DNA of 64,000 nt from Gnetum montanum (taxonomy: Eukaryota > Streptophyta > Gnetopsida > Gnetales > Gnetaceae), in contig MNCI01010139.1 of NCBI GenBank assembly GCA_015680685.1, positions 71,624 through 135,623 on the forward strand, given 5' to 3'. The notes under the pieces were generated by a model, which saw only the letters and a program-made list of their open reading frames with translations, did not search any database and was not told where the DNA came from. Positions 23,470 through 35,221 of the stretch are shown here, piece by piece (position 1 is the first letter of the stretch; each line of letters starts with the position of its first letter). The translations under genes were made by a program, and so were the position numbers.

Positions 23470-25045
23470 CATAGTGGGGCAATTTATACGATGTAGTTCC
23501 TAGATAGTGAGTTGATCCACTATGATATTTGGGACCATTAGATGGTATGCAAGGATTAGGACGTTACTCTCCATGCTTGTGTTCATTGGGCCGTATGGTT
23601 GTTGGAGTGTTAGTTGGTGGCCTTGATGAAGTAACATGAGGCATTGGGTTCGAAGATAAGGGTGCACTATAGGGTTGGACTTGTGCGAAAGTGGATGATG
23701 CAGTGGCCTCGGAATTGTGTTGTCCCTTCTTAGGGTCATTTCTAAAGAAGGGATGCTTTTGATGTTGAGGGGGCCTTTCACTGCTATTGGCAGTAGTATC
23801 ACAAGTAACGTTTGTGGGTTGTTGCTATGGTGCAGACACCTTAGGAACAGTTGGTGGTGATGTATAAGGAGGAAAAGGATGAGAATGTTGGAAGCTAGGA
23901 GGAGTATAAGGCGCACAAGGTGGTGGTTGTGTTGAAGGCATGGGTTGATAGTATTGAGGAGAATGGTACTATGGTGAGATAGGGTATGTTGGCCAAGTTG
24001 GAGAAACAGGATGTTGAACAAGATAAGTGTTTGGATTCAGATGATACAAGGGGTGTCTCTAGTTTAGTGGTGATCTCCCCCACGACTGGGAATGTTGCCA
24101 CTATGATTGAACACAATATCTCTATATGAACTCTGGATGTAACGTGTTTTCCCAATGCTCATGTAAATGTGACAAGATTAGGCATTGGCCCTTGGGGTGA
24201 TCGTATAGGCATATGTTACATTCATACATATGATTGGCAGTTGAGCTCTTATTTTCCTTATCCCTTCTTTCTGATTGTCTCCTGATATTTTTTCCTACTT
24301 CTTGGGTTTTCAAAACTCTATCTCCAATGATATCAATAAATTCTCCACACTTGTTATACGTCCATTCCAACATCTTATTGATCTTTTCCTTGACTTCTTC
24401 TAGTGTTTGTTGTGTTGGCAAAGATGATGTTTCCACCTTGAGATTGGTTGATTTCTCCTTTTTGTAATTATGGACCTTTGTTAAGTTGAGATTTTGGTCC
24501 CGTTGATGTTTTTCAACACTCTCACATCTAGCCATTTCTCCTTCTTCTTTTGCTACCCACTTAGTAAGCTCTTGGACTTGATGGGTTCGTAGTTCGTATA
24601 GTNTAATGATCTATACCATACTTTTTCTTGGACAATGAGTGTCATGGGAAAGAGCTTAATTTTTTTCCAACTGTTGTCAATGTTATTCCATGTGCAGGCA
24701 TCGTAGAAGGCTTGTAAATGTTGATGCAGATCTAAGTCATAGCCTCTTGAAAAATTGTGAAAGTTGTTTGAATTGAGCCTGGGTAGACGGCTCTCTTTAC
24801 GATGCCTATGTGAGATTTGAATGACCTCTTGTATTTGCGTTAGGCTTGTAGTGGCAAGTAGGGATTCATCATCATCAAGTAAGTTATGTTTTCATGTGTT
24901 GGGATGATGTTGCCTTCGTTTATGTTTATAAAAAATCCCCACTTCAAATTGTGTACTCCAATATTCATTGTCAGATAATTCGTTGGTTCTCCAATGAATT
25001 ACCTCACTAGATGTGGAATTATCATGGTCTTGTAGGAGAGGCATG
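23470..25045 (-). pseudogene. Element B gag
   Basis: Gag on the minus strand. From about 25,043 an N-terminal part matches element C, then a core remnant (KLSSFPMTLIVQEKVWY, near 24,640) follows. The 24,122-24,535 frame ends with the zinc knuckle CNICLYDHPKGQC, spacing C-x2-C-x3-H-x4-C as in Athila gag. Next comes a proline-rich tail starting HSQSWGRSPLN near 24,080, in a different frame from the long open frame at 23,500-24,021. Much of the gag core seen in C is deleted here. Stops interrupt it. Confidence 0.7.
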
Positions 25046-25169
25046 ATTGTAAAATTGTGTGTGAATTTATATGTGAATTTTTATAATTATTTCTTCTTCT
25101 TAAGAGATATATCGTTAATTCCTATACAGTAACCTTGTATGATATAACTAATCTAGATAACTAGCACCA

Positions 25170-25187
25170 TCCCTGACAACGGCGCCA
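25170..25187 (-). other. Element B primer-binding site (tRNA-Asp type)
   Basis: Minus strand TGGCGCCGTTGTCAGGGA, one base after the 5' LTR. It matches 16 of 18 bases complementary to the plant tRNA-Asp 3' end as I remember it. A tRNA-Asp primer is typical of Athila elements. It is the best preserved of the three sites in the window. Confidence 0.8.
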
Positions 25188-25188
25188 A

Positions 25189-26019
25189 TGATGAGTTGTG
25201 AGGTACCCTTACACTCAACTATACGAATACAAGCGTTACACGTGTGATCTGGTCAAACTCCGGAGATGGACTAGTTGTGGCATCTAGACAGTTAGCCATA
25301 GGTCGCAGTTTGCTGTCTTCCCACATGGACTAGTATTAGCTTTGTCACGTATGGTTTGGTCCAGAGTGAGGTGTCTGATGTGGTTCTAATCTAATGCTAC
25401 TCCTGAAGGCAATGGAAAGTAATATTAACAAATCTAGGAGAGAGAGGGTGAGAGAATCTAATCTAGCCTAAGTGCGATGAGCATTTGTTCCTTGATTATC
25501 TATACACATCTTGGACTTCGTGCATGACTACGACTGGGATTACCAAGTGCAAATCCTAGGTACGCTACTCAGTTACCAAGTAGTCACACTTAAATGCTCA
25601 TAATCATGTTGTACTTATTCCATGTTTAATAGGAGTTTAAGGGTGAGAAGATATTAACTAGGAAAGTAGTAAATAACAATTAATTAAATGATTAATCTAA
25701 GTGAATGCTGCAATGATGAAGTAATCTTGATCTTTATTATCAGTCATGTGCATGTCCAAGTACATCACACTCAAATAACGGATGCCATACAATTACATTC
25801 ACCACACTGCGGGCATACATAGAGAGGAAAAGGGTTGAGAGAAAGAAAATGAAAACTAAAATCAAAACTAACTCTAAAAACTAACTTACCACCAACTGAC
25901 TCTGTCTACCTCTTATTTATAGATGAGGAGATAGGCTGTGATATCGTGTACACGATATCACGTACGTGATATCGCGTCGGCTGCGATATCACGACTATCA
26001 GCAAATTCATGACTCATCA
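25189..26019 (-). repeat. Element B 5' LTR
   Basis: 831-bp LTR, longer than its partner mainly because of extra GATATC units. GATATC occurs at 25,940, 25,954, 25,968 and 25,985, alternating in flanks as tGATATCg and cGATATCa. A TATA box lies just after them in the direction of transcription (about 25,913-25,923). Followed by the ATTAT target duplication. Confidence 0.9.
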
Positions 26020-26024
26020 ATTAT

Positions 26025-26993
26025 AAAATTTTGAGAAAATTCCTAGAGAATTTAAAGTTTTTTATTCTCAATGAATGTTGAACAAAGAAAAGAAGGATCT
26101 TCCTATACTTTTATTTATGTGTGTGTGTGTGTGTGTATATGCACTCAACCCTAAAATTCACATATATGTCTATTACAACCTATAAGAAGAAAATCAAATT
26201 ACTAGAATGTAACAACTTTGCATAATGAATAAAGCTTATGAATTAGGATTCTTCCTTCAAGCTATTCTCTTTTGTTAATAAAATATCAAGGTATATAGAT
26301 GTATCTATATCTTCCTATATGAAACATTAAAGTTAAAGTCAACTTAATCCTCTTCAAGTAATTATTAAGGATAGAGAAGAAAATATATCAAATATAAATT
26401 TATGATTGGATCTTAAACAAATTTTTGTATTTCTCATTTTATAATCAATATGTAATAACCTTTTTAATATTTATGATATTTCATATGTTTTAGATATAAC
26501 ACATCCTTTCACACTGCTATATGAGATCCACCCTTTATGTATATATCTATAGTATGGAGTTTCTTCTTGAGTTTAATGAGATTTAAACCATTGAATTAGA
26601 AAGTAAGATTGCTAAGTTATAGAACACATGATCTATTGATAACAAGTTAGTAACACATTGTTATAGACTATGTCAAAGTCTGGCCAAGTATGGTGATATG
26701 CTTCAACATCTTAACATTAGTTATAAAGATTGTATTACTCTTATTAAATGTGTAAACAAACTAATTTATCTCTAGAGGGAAACTCCGTGATTCTTTCCTT
26801 GCTCTTGTTTATTGTCTTGGATGTTTTGAATCTTTAAAATTTTTAAATGTATTTTTATTCTTATGGTTATAGTAAACCTTTGTGAATTTAACAAACTTTT
26901 CTTTGCTTCACACATTTTGTCTTTGTAAAATTGTTAGCTTTTCAAATGCCAGTTGTGATATCTTTTTTGAAATGTTATTTAAAATGTAAATGA
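26025..26993. other. Intergenic stretch between elements B and C
   Basis: AT-rich. A (TG)n microsatellite lies at about 26,118-26,138. No gene is supported. Confidence 0.45.
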
Positions 26994-26998
26994 ATCAT
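26994..26998 (+). repeat. Target site duplication ATCAT (left, element C)
   Basis: ATCAT directly before TGATGAG, repeated exactly at 33,984-33,988 after the right LTR. Confidence 0.85.
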
Positions 26999-28306
26999 TG
27001 ATGAGTGGCAAGATACCCCTACACTCAACCATATGAATACGAGCATACCACGAGCGATCTGGTCGAACTCCATAGACTAAGTGCCTACACACCCATGGAA
27101 CACTTAGGGTTAATCATTTGTTATCTTCCCAGACTTGTAGTTGTCATGGTGTATGGTTAAGTAACTTTGAGGTATATGATTTTTATAGTTTTTATGTTTT
27201 ATGTCTCCTATGATCGTGAGGTCAAGGGTTGAGGAACTAATGGCTAACTCTAACTAATGAACTAAGTCTAAATTACCTAGCATCAACATCCGTTCCCACT
27301 TACCGTACACACCCCGAACTTCTGCAATCGTAGCTACCAAACGCTAGTCATTGCTGGGATCACCATGCGTAACGCACGTGCTTGAAGCGATTGTACTAAG
27401 GCACTTAACTAGAAGAGAAGGGTTAAGAGAGAAAGCAGTAAAGAACTAATAAAGCATGTAAATAATGAATAATAAATAACAATAAATAAAATCCTAATTA
27501 GCCTATTCCATGCACTGCAAGGTTTATCCAAGAATCTTGTCTTTATTGCTATACACAAACTTGTATTTAGGTACAATGTTTGCTCGAATAAAGATTTGTT
27601 CACTTTAGGACTCCTACTACGGGAACATGGAAAATATTCTATCTCTCGAGTGATCAATCTGCCAGAGTTTCCCTACTTTCTAGCCTAGGATGATGAAACA
27701 AGGAAGAGCCACCTCTTATTTATAGATATGACGACGCACCATGATATCACATACGTGATATCACAGGGGAAGACGTGATACCGCAAGGGATTATTAACTC
27801 AAAGGAAACTAATGCGATGACATGTGAATGGATCATCATTACAAGACACAATAAAACTAGTGTTCATGACAATAAGGGTGAACACCTTATTACATTGACA
27901 TCAGGCCTCATTTGGCAGCTGAGAGAAAAGAGAAGAGAGAAAAGAGAAGAAGTCTTGCTACTGCCAACGCCAAGATTGCGCCTTTCGTCGTCCATCTATA
28001 AGTGCATCATCGATCTCATTCCTTGCCAAGTTGTTTCAACGCTACTCCATTTCAAGTGTTCCTTCCAGATCCAATCCGTTGTTGCATGATCACCATCTAC
28101 ACACACAACACAGTCTTATATTAGCAAGGGTAATTGAATCATCATGTAATTGATACCTTGCTTCAATGAAAGATCAATTGGCTAGGTTGTGGTATGGCTA
28201 ATTGTGGATATGGAGATGTATTAATAGTTACTAATGAAGTTGTAGGGGTTAGGAAAGAAATAAAAAAAAATCAGGGCTAGGAGAAAATCAAAAAAATCGG
28301 GCCTCG
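26999..28306 (-). repeat. Element C 3' LTR with about 520 bp of extra sequence
   Basis: The part to about 27,785 aligns with the right LTR (33,247-33,983), including the ACTCAACCATATGAATAC start and a GATATC pair at 27,743 and 27,757. After that the expected CATCA end is missing. About 520 bases with no partner in the right LTR follow, including a GAGAGAAAAGAG purine run at about 27,920-27,950, before the polypurine tract at 28,307. Either a piece was inserted or the LTR end was replaced. Confidence 0.6.
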
Positions 28307-28318
28307 TACCCCCATGAC
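28307..28318 (-). other. Element C polypurine tract
   Basis: The minus strand reads AGTCATGGGGGTA ahead of the left LTR, the same as in element A. The bases that should follow (TGATG) are missing because of the rearranged LTR edge. Confidence 0.6.
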
Positions 28319-28319
28319 T

Positions 28320-29820
28320 AATCGCGAACCTCGAGTAGCGTTAGAATGGAGAAAGAAAGAGGAACAAGAAAGATAAAGAAAAAGGGACAACTATGACATC
28401 GATGAAATGGATGTCAAGATGGAAATGAAAAAAATAAAATTAATTGCAAAAATGTTAGGGAAAAGAGATTAACTGGTGCACCAAATAGAAATATTAGTGG
28501 GTCCTCCCCAAAGCAAGCTCATGCCCTTAATGCCCTGACGAACCCACATTCAAAGAGTCCGTAGGCTCTGGGAATGTCATTTGAAACAAGAGTTAAAGTC
28601 TTAACCATACGAATTTATCAAAAATAAAATAATGCATCTACCAAGATATACACTACTGATACAACCCGCAATGAGGTGAATCATTGAGAGAAGAGAATGG
28701 AATGGAATCCCAAAAACAAGGTGGTGTACAGCCCCTTGTGTAGTTCATGATTAATGTGACTTAGCATATCTTATTCCAACTCTGATCTCAAACCAACCAC
28801 ATCCAATGACTTCACATCAAAGCATTCGGTCAATCCACCTTCTTTAAGTAACAAGAACTCCTTCTCCAAGAGCTACCACCATTTAGATGAAACAAATGAG
28901 GAGAGAATGGGAAGTGAGAAGGGCCTTAGTTAGAGGGAACCTTTTATTTGAGTTCCATAACTAGTGCTTGTAGCCCAAGGAATTATTTCATCTAAGGGGT
29001 GTGCTTTGAATTCTCACTTTCTTTTTCTCTTTTTTTTTTGTTTTTTTGTTTTTATGTGTGAGAACCACACCATGCAAAGACTTCTTATTTTTATTAACTT
29101 AGCTTCTGATAATTGGGTGACATCAAAATGGTAAGAAAACTTAAGAAGAAAACATTCAAGCACCCAAGAGAATGGCCAACACAAATGCATCAAGTTCCCT
29201 TGAAGTCACACCCTTTTCAATCCTTGAGTTCTTTCTTAGTTTGAGAAATGCCTAGTCACCGATTTGTTAAAGTTCTTATTATGAAGGGGACTGTACATTT
29301 CCAAGCTAAGAGAGACCATAGAAACTGGTGGATGGATGGATGAAGTGAACTCATCTCCTACCATATCAAAAGAAACATACCTTAGTATCAACATCGTGAC
29401 TTAAAGGTAAAAACCAAACATTAGCAATCAATATGAAAACAGTTCATACCATCGTGAAGAACACTTATTGGGTAAAAAACTTACAAGGTGGATCACACAC
29501 ACAAACACACACAAAAAATGGAAAAGTATAAGGATGTTGTAAAACAAAAACAAGAAAAGTTGAAGAAATTTGTAAAACAAAAACAAGAAAAGTTAAAGAA
29601 ATTTGTAAAACAAAAATGTGTAAGACAAAAACGTGTAAAACAAAACCCATGACTAAATTGCAAGGGAGAGATCCGAAGTGGAAAAAAAACCTATAAAACA
29701 AAAATGTGGAAAACAAAAACATGTAAAAAAAAAACTTAAAAAGAACTAAGGGCCTCAAATGATTAGCGTAGGTGGCCATCTCCCCCATGACTAAATTGCA
29801 AGGGAGAGATCCGAAATAAT
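28320..29820 (-). other. Element C post-pol region with conserved purine block and tandem repeat
   Basis: The minus strand at 29,761-29,815 carries AGTCATGGGGGAGATGGCCA, which lines up with GTTGTGGGGGAGATGGTCA at 42,291 in element A. A 31-base part, ccatgactaaattgcaaggg and onwards, is duplicated exactly at 29,647 and 29,785. Between 29,536 and 29,640 a 33-bp unit (tgtaaaacaaaaacaagaaa...) is repeated twice with shorter partial units. Further left, blocks match A at 42,830-43,240, such as the ACTTCAAGGGAACT and GATGTGAAGTCA phrases. The 107-codon minus-strand frame here is a product of the T-rich repeats. Confidence 0.6.
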
Positions 29821-30182
29821 GAGCATCTATTTGAATTTTGTAAAAGTGCCCAACTTCTCCCCACTGATGTTCTCAGATTACGAGGTGGAAGTTGGCGATG
29901 CTCATACTCTAGTGTATCTATGCCTCCATTATTAACATGAGTTATTTTCTTAGTTCATTCTGTGCATATTGGTTTGCTCTTTCTAGTAGGTGTCAACCAC
30001 GAGGTATCTACTACTTGTGTGGTTGCTGCATACACACACTTTTGAATTTGTGTTCCTTGGGCACACCGATTACATGGAAGGGATGCTGAACATTCTTCCA
30101 TGTCATCACTCTCTAAGTCACTGTATGTGATGCATAGAACTTTCTTCTTCTTGATCTTTCCATAAATTTTTATCTTAGATAT

Positions 30183-30790
30183 CTACAAGGAAAGATCGCG
30201 GATCCCTAGGTACGCATCTACTGTACGTAGCCATGGCCTTAGCATTATAATTGGGAAGCCCCCGTCGTTGCTATTAACTTCTATCACCAAGAAGTCAACT
30301 GGGTAGGACCAACCACACACAATGGTAATGATGTCCTCCACCAATCCCAAGGGAATGGTGATGGACTGGTCTACCAGCTCTAGTTGAATGTTGCTCTTCT
30401 TAAGTTGGAGCAGGTTCCAGGCTTGATACATCTCTCGTGAAATTAAGTTAACTCCAGAACCTAAGTCAAGAAGAGCCTTATTTGGTTTGTTCTTGGCAAT
30501 TTGTAAATAAATTAGGAGACTCCTAGTGTTAGATAGTTTCTTGGGAAGGTGGCCTACCTTGATCCAGTCGGTTACAATATGCGTTACCATAAACAGATGT
30601 GTGAAGCTCTGTTGAACTGAAGGGTGCTCCGAAGTTTTGGATGGTGGAGGAGTGTACATAGGCTTAATCGCTTTTTTTTGTGAGAGCTTTTCTGGGCTTC
30701 TGGTTCTAAAGAAAGGTCTTATCTTTTTATAGTTTTTAGAACTAGTAGCAGGTTGAATATTTACAGCTCTCACAGTGTGGCATTGCTACG
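30183..30790 (-). CDS. Element C retropepsin-like aspartic protease (end of gag-protease frame)
   Basis: The open frame at 30,183-30,773 continues the gag frame after a TAG that fits a CAG change. A KALLDLGSGVNLISREMYQ stretch is the aspartic protease active site (DLGAS in Athila). It is followed by QLELVDQSITIPLGLVEDII and then the flap and C-terminal part with VDFLVIEV and FPIIMLRPWL. Catalytic aspartate is present, unlike in element A. It would cut the Gag polyprotein. After IRDLSL a stop follows and pol is missing. Confidence 0.75.
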
Positions 30791-32880
30791 GCTGAGTGGG
30801 GAGTTCCCCTTGAATTGTTGGAGCAGGAGGTATGGGAATTATAGGTGGAAGAGGTGTAGATGGAGTTGGAGGATGGTCTATATGTGGGATGTATCCCGAA
30901 GGAGAATGAGTCCTCCTAAAGTACTCCCAAACTTGGTAGTGATGTTGGGGAGTAGTGTGACCCATAGAGTCACTTGGAGAAACTGGTTGCTGCACATAAT
31001 AACCATATGGATCGGGCTGTCGGTAAGGGTACTGTTGTGTTGGCGGTGGCATCCCCCATGACTGTGGGTATTGCCACTACTGATGCTTTCCGATGGGTTG
31101 TGGTGGAGTTCCATTTGGATAGTATGTTAGTGGTCGGTGGAACTGACTTGGGTTACCTTGAGGATAAGGTAACCTTTGGGGTGTCTGTCGTTGGTTAAGT
31201 CTTGGATTAAGTGCATACACCCCAGACTCCTGTAGATGTGAGATAATTGAAAAACATCCCTTAGGATGGTCGTATTGGCAGATCTCACATCCACCTTCAT
31301 CGTCTGTGTTTGAATCCACAACTTCATCAGAGATAGTAATTTTCCCCTTACCCTTGTTATGTGTAGGGCCTAAATCTCTTTGCTTTATCTTGTTCTTGTC
31401 ACTACTTCGTTCCACCTTAGACTCTTCTATGATTTTAAAGAAAGTTTCAAGTCTGGAGTCTAAGGAATCCCACAATTGGTCTACCTTAGCCAATACTTCT
31501 GTTGTTAGTTTTTGAATCGGCAAGGTTTTTTTATTTACCAACTCTTTGAGTGGTGACTCATCCTTCTCATCACAAAATTTCACTCCCTTCTTCCGAAGGG
31601 AGGGATCGTGGTTGTATTCTTCTGCACTTTCCATTTTTCGTAGCTCACCTTCTTCTTTTGCTACTTGTTCCAACAAGAGATGTACTTCATGGGCTCAGAG
31701 TTCTGATAGTCTCCCTTGGGCATAAGTCCCAAGGGTTCTCCTATTCTCATACCTTAGCCCATCTACGATGTGGTGAAGTTGATCTCGTTGAGCATATCCA
31801 TGGCTTGGGCAACAATGTAACAATGCGTAGTCATGGCCCATGGTAGCATCCAAGGGTTCATAAGTACCTTGCTTCCATCCTTGGATCTACTTACGCAAGA
31901 TAGACACTCTGAAGTACGTTTGATATTTATCGTTGAAGAGTTCTAACATTTTACTCCACCTCCTGATGGTCTCCGACTCTAAGGAGCAGTACCAACTCTC
32001 TGCTTCTTTGGTGAGTGTCCTGGGAAACAACTTTAGTTTCTACCACTCGTTCTCTATATTTTGCAAGGCACAGGCATCGTGGAATGCCTATAAATGATGT
32101 TGTGGATCTAAGTTGTATCCTCCTTCAAAGCATGGGATATTATTCATGTCTAAACACTTGATCCGATTGTCCTTTTAATGCCTTGTTGGAATTCTTACTG
32201 CCTCTATTATATCGAGCATACTTTGGGTGGCAAGTAGGGGCTTTTCATGATTATCTCTTTCATGACGCCTATGATGTCTTTGTTGTTACCTACTTTCCCT
32301 TCATTCATGCCCTTGTCCTCTCTCTCGACTCTCTAGTTGAGGTCTCTCATTTTGCCTACATCTATCCTCACCGTTATGTTCTCTATGATTGTGCCCAAAG
32401 GTGGAAGGAGAGGGTCAGTGATGGGAAGAAGGGAAAGAAGGGGAAGAAGGAGGAGAACCATCGCCATGACGATGTTTCCTACCTTCTCTTCTGCTACTTC
32501 GGCCCTGATCGTGATGATGATCTAAGTCCTGTCCTTATTATGAGTTGTTGTTCCCTCTGTGAATAGTTGGCATTCATGAGGATCAGAACCAGTGTTATGT
32601 ATCGTTGATCGTAGGTTCTGATACCCAACCTCCTCACCATCGTTAGGAGGGGAAACATCATTTGATAGAGAACCTGTTATAATGGGTTCATCATCTCCTA
32701 TTTCGCTAAGGACATGTAGGCCTTTGCCCTTCAATAGGGTATGTTGGCTCTCCTTCCGTGAGTCCCTCATACATTGTGCTTCTATGGGATGATAATACCT
32801 CATGTCAAAGTCTTCTGCAACGTATTCAGCATATAATTTTGTCATGCCAATCTGTGCGAAAGCACAAAAGAGCATGTTCG
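30790..32880 (-). pseudogene. Element C gag
   Basis: Upstream part in the frame 32,522-32,875. The gag core at about 31,860-32,160 contains KLKLFPRTLTKEAESWYCSL and SETIRRWSKMLELFNDKY, the Retrotrans_gag pattern, and an LHHIVDGLRYENRRTLG part follows. The 31,077-31,676 frame has charged sequence and a zinc knuckle CEICQYDHPKGC. A proline- and tyrosine-rich tail follows (YPQSWGMPPPTQQYPYRQP). From 31,676 to 30,183 gag and protease share one frame, broken only by two TAG codons that would be CAG by one transition. Gag N-terminal and core parts are in other frames. Confidence 0.75.
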
Positions 32881-33227
32881 GGACTCATCGGTCTGGGTGT
32901 AACATGATGTTACCTTGCAAATATCTCCATTGTAGTTGTTCTTCTTGATGGAGAATAAAGGTAAAGTCTAGAATATACTCATCAGGATGAGTATAGACTA
33001 TTTGGTATTGTTAAGGACTTGGTGGATTTAGGTTATGTGTTTTTGATTGCTGACTGTTCTTTGTATGATCCCTAGGTGGTGAATTGATCTTATGATAAGA
33101 AGGAATTGTTATGGGTGTGCTAATTTTACCGTTATATAAATTTTTTATTTAATTAACCCGAAGGTTCGTTTAGGCTCTCCACGATGTAAGTGATATCCTA
33201 TGTTCTATTCAGCGCACAAACACATAG

Positions 33228-33245
33228 TCCCCGACAACAGTGACA
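33228..33245 (-). other. Element C primer-binding site (tRNA-Asp type)
   Basis: Minus strand TGTCACTGTTGTCGGGGA, one base after the 5' LTR. It matches 14 of 18 bases of the tRNA-Asp complement; two of the four differences are transitions in the CpG-rich half. Confidence 0.75.
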
Positions 33246-33246
33246 A

Positions 33247-33983
33247 TGATGAGTGGTGAGATACCCCTACACTCAACCATATGAATACAAGCGTAGCATG
33301 CACGATCCGATTGAACTCCGTAGACTAAGTGCCTACACACCCATGGAACACTTAGGGTTAATCATTCGTTGTCTTCCTAGAATTACCTGTAGTTGTCACG
33401 ATGTATGGTTAAGTAAGTTCGAGGTATATGATTTTTATAGTTTTTATGTTTTATGTCTCCTATGCTAGTGAGGTCAAGGGTTGAGAAACTAATGGCTAAC
33501 TCTAACTAATGAACTAAGTCTAAATTACCTAGCATCAGCATCCATTCCCACTTACTGTACACATCCTGAACTAATGGAACCGTGGCTACCAAATGCTAGT
33601 CGTTGCTGGGATCACCACGCGTAACGCATGTGCTCGAAGTGGTCATACTAAGGCACTTAACTAGGAGAGAAGGGTTGAGAGAGAAAGCAGTAAATAACTA
33701 ATAAATGATGTAAATAATAGATAATAAATAACAATAAATAAAATCCTAATTAGCCTATTCCATGTACTGCAAGGTTTATCCAAAAAGCTCGTCTTTATTG
33801 CAAATGTTTGCTTGAATAAAGATCCATTCACTTTAGGATTCCTATTGCGAGCACATGGAAAATATTCTATCTCTGGAGTGATCAATCTACGAGAGTTTCC
33901 CTACTATCTAGCCTAGGATGATGAAACAAGGGAGAGCCACCTCTTACGTGATATCGTGGCCCATGCGATATCGCATCCCATCA
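33247..33983 (-). repeat. Element C 5' LTR
   Basis: 737-bp LTR from TGATGAG to CCCATCA. It contains GATATC at 33,950 and 33,967 near its promoter end. The frame at 33,661-33,885 and its partner at 27,409-27,657 only mirror LTR sequence. Compared with the left copy it lacks the TTTATAGATATG part next to GATATC, so its TATA box appears deleted. Confidence 0.85.
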
Positions 33984-33988
33984 ATCAT

Positions 33989-35216
33989 GAATAATTTAAT
34001 TTACATCAAGTAGAGTAGAGAAATGAATATTCATCTTGCACTGGAATTAAAAAAGAGGGGGGAACTACTTTCTAGAATTTGAAAAGTGAAGAAGAGTTTT
34101 GAAATAATATTTTTATAGGTTTTCTTCTTAAAGAAGAGTTTTGAAATGAATATCACATCATAATTAAAATATATTTATTTTTATAAGCTAAACATGCTTG
34201 CTTCTATTTTTGAATGAGGACATTGTAATCTTGTTAAAATTAATTTTTAACTATAGGCTTTTAAGTCTTCTTAGATGACCTATTATTCTTCATTTAACAT
34301 TTTAATTTTCTTGATTAGATCTCTCTTTTTTTCCACACTTTATAACTCAACTTTAGGAGCATTTAGATTGATTTATTTTTCTTTAACTTGGCTTTTTAAT
34401 CAACAATGTTTCTATGGTTAACCTACTAGAATTTCTCAAATTACTTTACAAGGGTTTTATATTTAATACTTTTATCATCTTCTAAATCTAATTATTCACT
34501 ATTATAGGAAGACAATTCTCAAAACAAGGGGCATTTTATGGATTCGTAATCATCATAATGTTATTGATTATTAAGTGATTCAATACTAACATATATTTCC
34601 TTTATTTATTAACCTCATTTTCCTTTCATCATCAACAACATCAAGAGTGATTAAATATATTATCCTCTTTCTATTTTTTTATTTTGGTTTTACATGATTT
34701 TATTTAGTAAATTGTAACATTTAACCTATTCATAATTTTGTAAAATGGATTTCTTAATCCATTCTTTTTGAAATTTCAAGATAAGAAACGTTGCTCTGTA
34801 CATTTTTGCTTCTTTAAAAGTTCTCTAGGAAAGAATATAACATCATCTTCTTTATCATTTTAAATAATATTAAATTCTAAAGTAGTATCTTTGAGAAAAT
34901 TTTTTCTAAAATGGATTGCAACATTTCAAAACTTATTCTCTAAAAAACTAACTCATCAGCAGTGGTTGTTGCTCTAAGTTATCGTTGGTTTCTCTAGGGA
35001 GGAGAAAACAATGTTTTGTTTAATATTTGTAATACAAGATATAGCAAATCATGTAAAAAAGTGCACTTCCTATGTGTACTCAAAGTTAAATCCTATCAAG
35101 CATTCAAGCCAAGATAAAAAATTTACCCCTTCTAAGTCATTTTACCCTGGTTGAGAAATCTCATTGAATTTTTTAGAGAAAAAAAATGACATTTTCAAAA
35201 ATTACTCATTATTATT
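33989..35216. other. Intergenic stretch between elements C and A
   Basis: Very AT-rich with no supported gene and no repeat family that I recognise. Confidence 0.45.
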
Positions 35217-35221
35217 GAAGG

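Larger units (their letters stand above)
19767..26019 (-). mobile_element. Element B: non-autonomous Athila-like LTR retrotransposon
   Basis: Complete 6.25-kb element with two LTRs, an exact ATTAT target duplication, a primer-binding site at 25,170-25,187 and a polypurine tract at 20,554-20,566 (minus-strand AGTCGTGGGGGTA before TGATGAG). Inside it has gag and a shortened third ORF. I find no protease, RT, RNase H or integrase, so it could move only with proteins from a related element. Shared ends and gag features place it with elements A and C. Confidence 0.85.
26999..33983 (-). mobile_element. Element C: non-autonomous Athila-like LTR retrotransposon
   Basis: 6.99-kb element with exact ATCAT target duplications, a primer-binding site at 33,228-33,245 and a polypurine tract at 28,307-28,318. 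Gag and protease are present in order. Then the sequence jumps, at about 29,800-30,150, to the region that follows pol in element A. RT, RNase H, integrase and the third ORF are absent. Gag-protease is the best preserved coding part of the family in this window. Confidence 0.85.

Noticed and set aside
23500-24021. 173-codon minus-strand frame, leucine- and histidine-rich
   Set aside because: It is a shifted frame of the proline-rich gag tail of element B; the gag-like reading is in another frame.
29465-29788. 107-codon minus-strand frame that looks like a membrane protein
   Set aside because: It is produced by T-rich tandem repeats in the post-pol region of element C; the matching region of element A is not open.
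30753-32566. Plus-strand frames within element C (102, 74, 98 and 127 codons)
   Set aside because: They are antisense to gag, whose core and zinc knuckle are clear on the minus strand.
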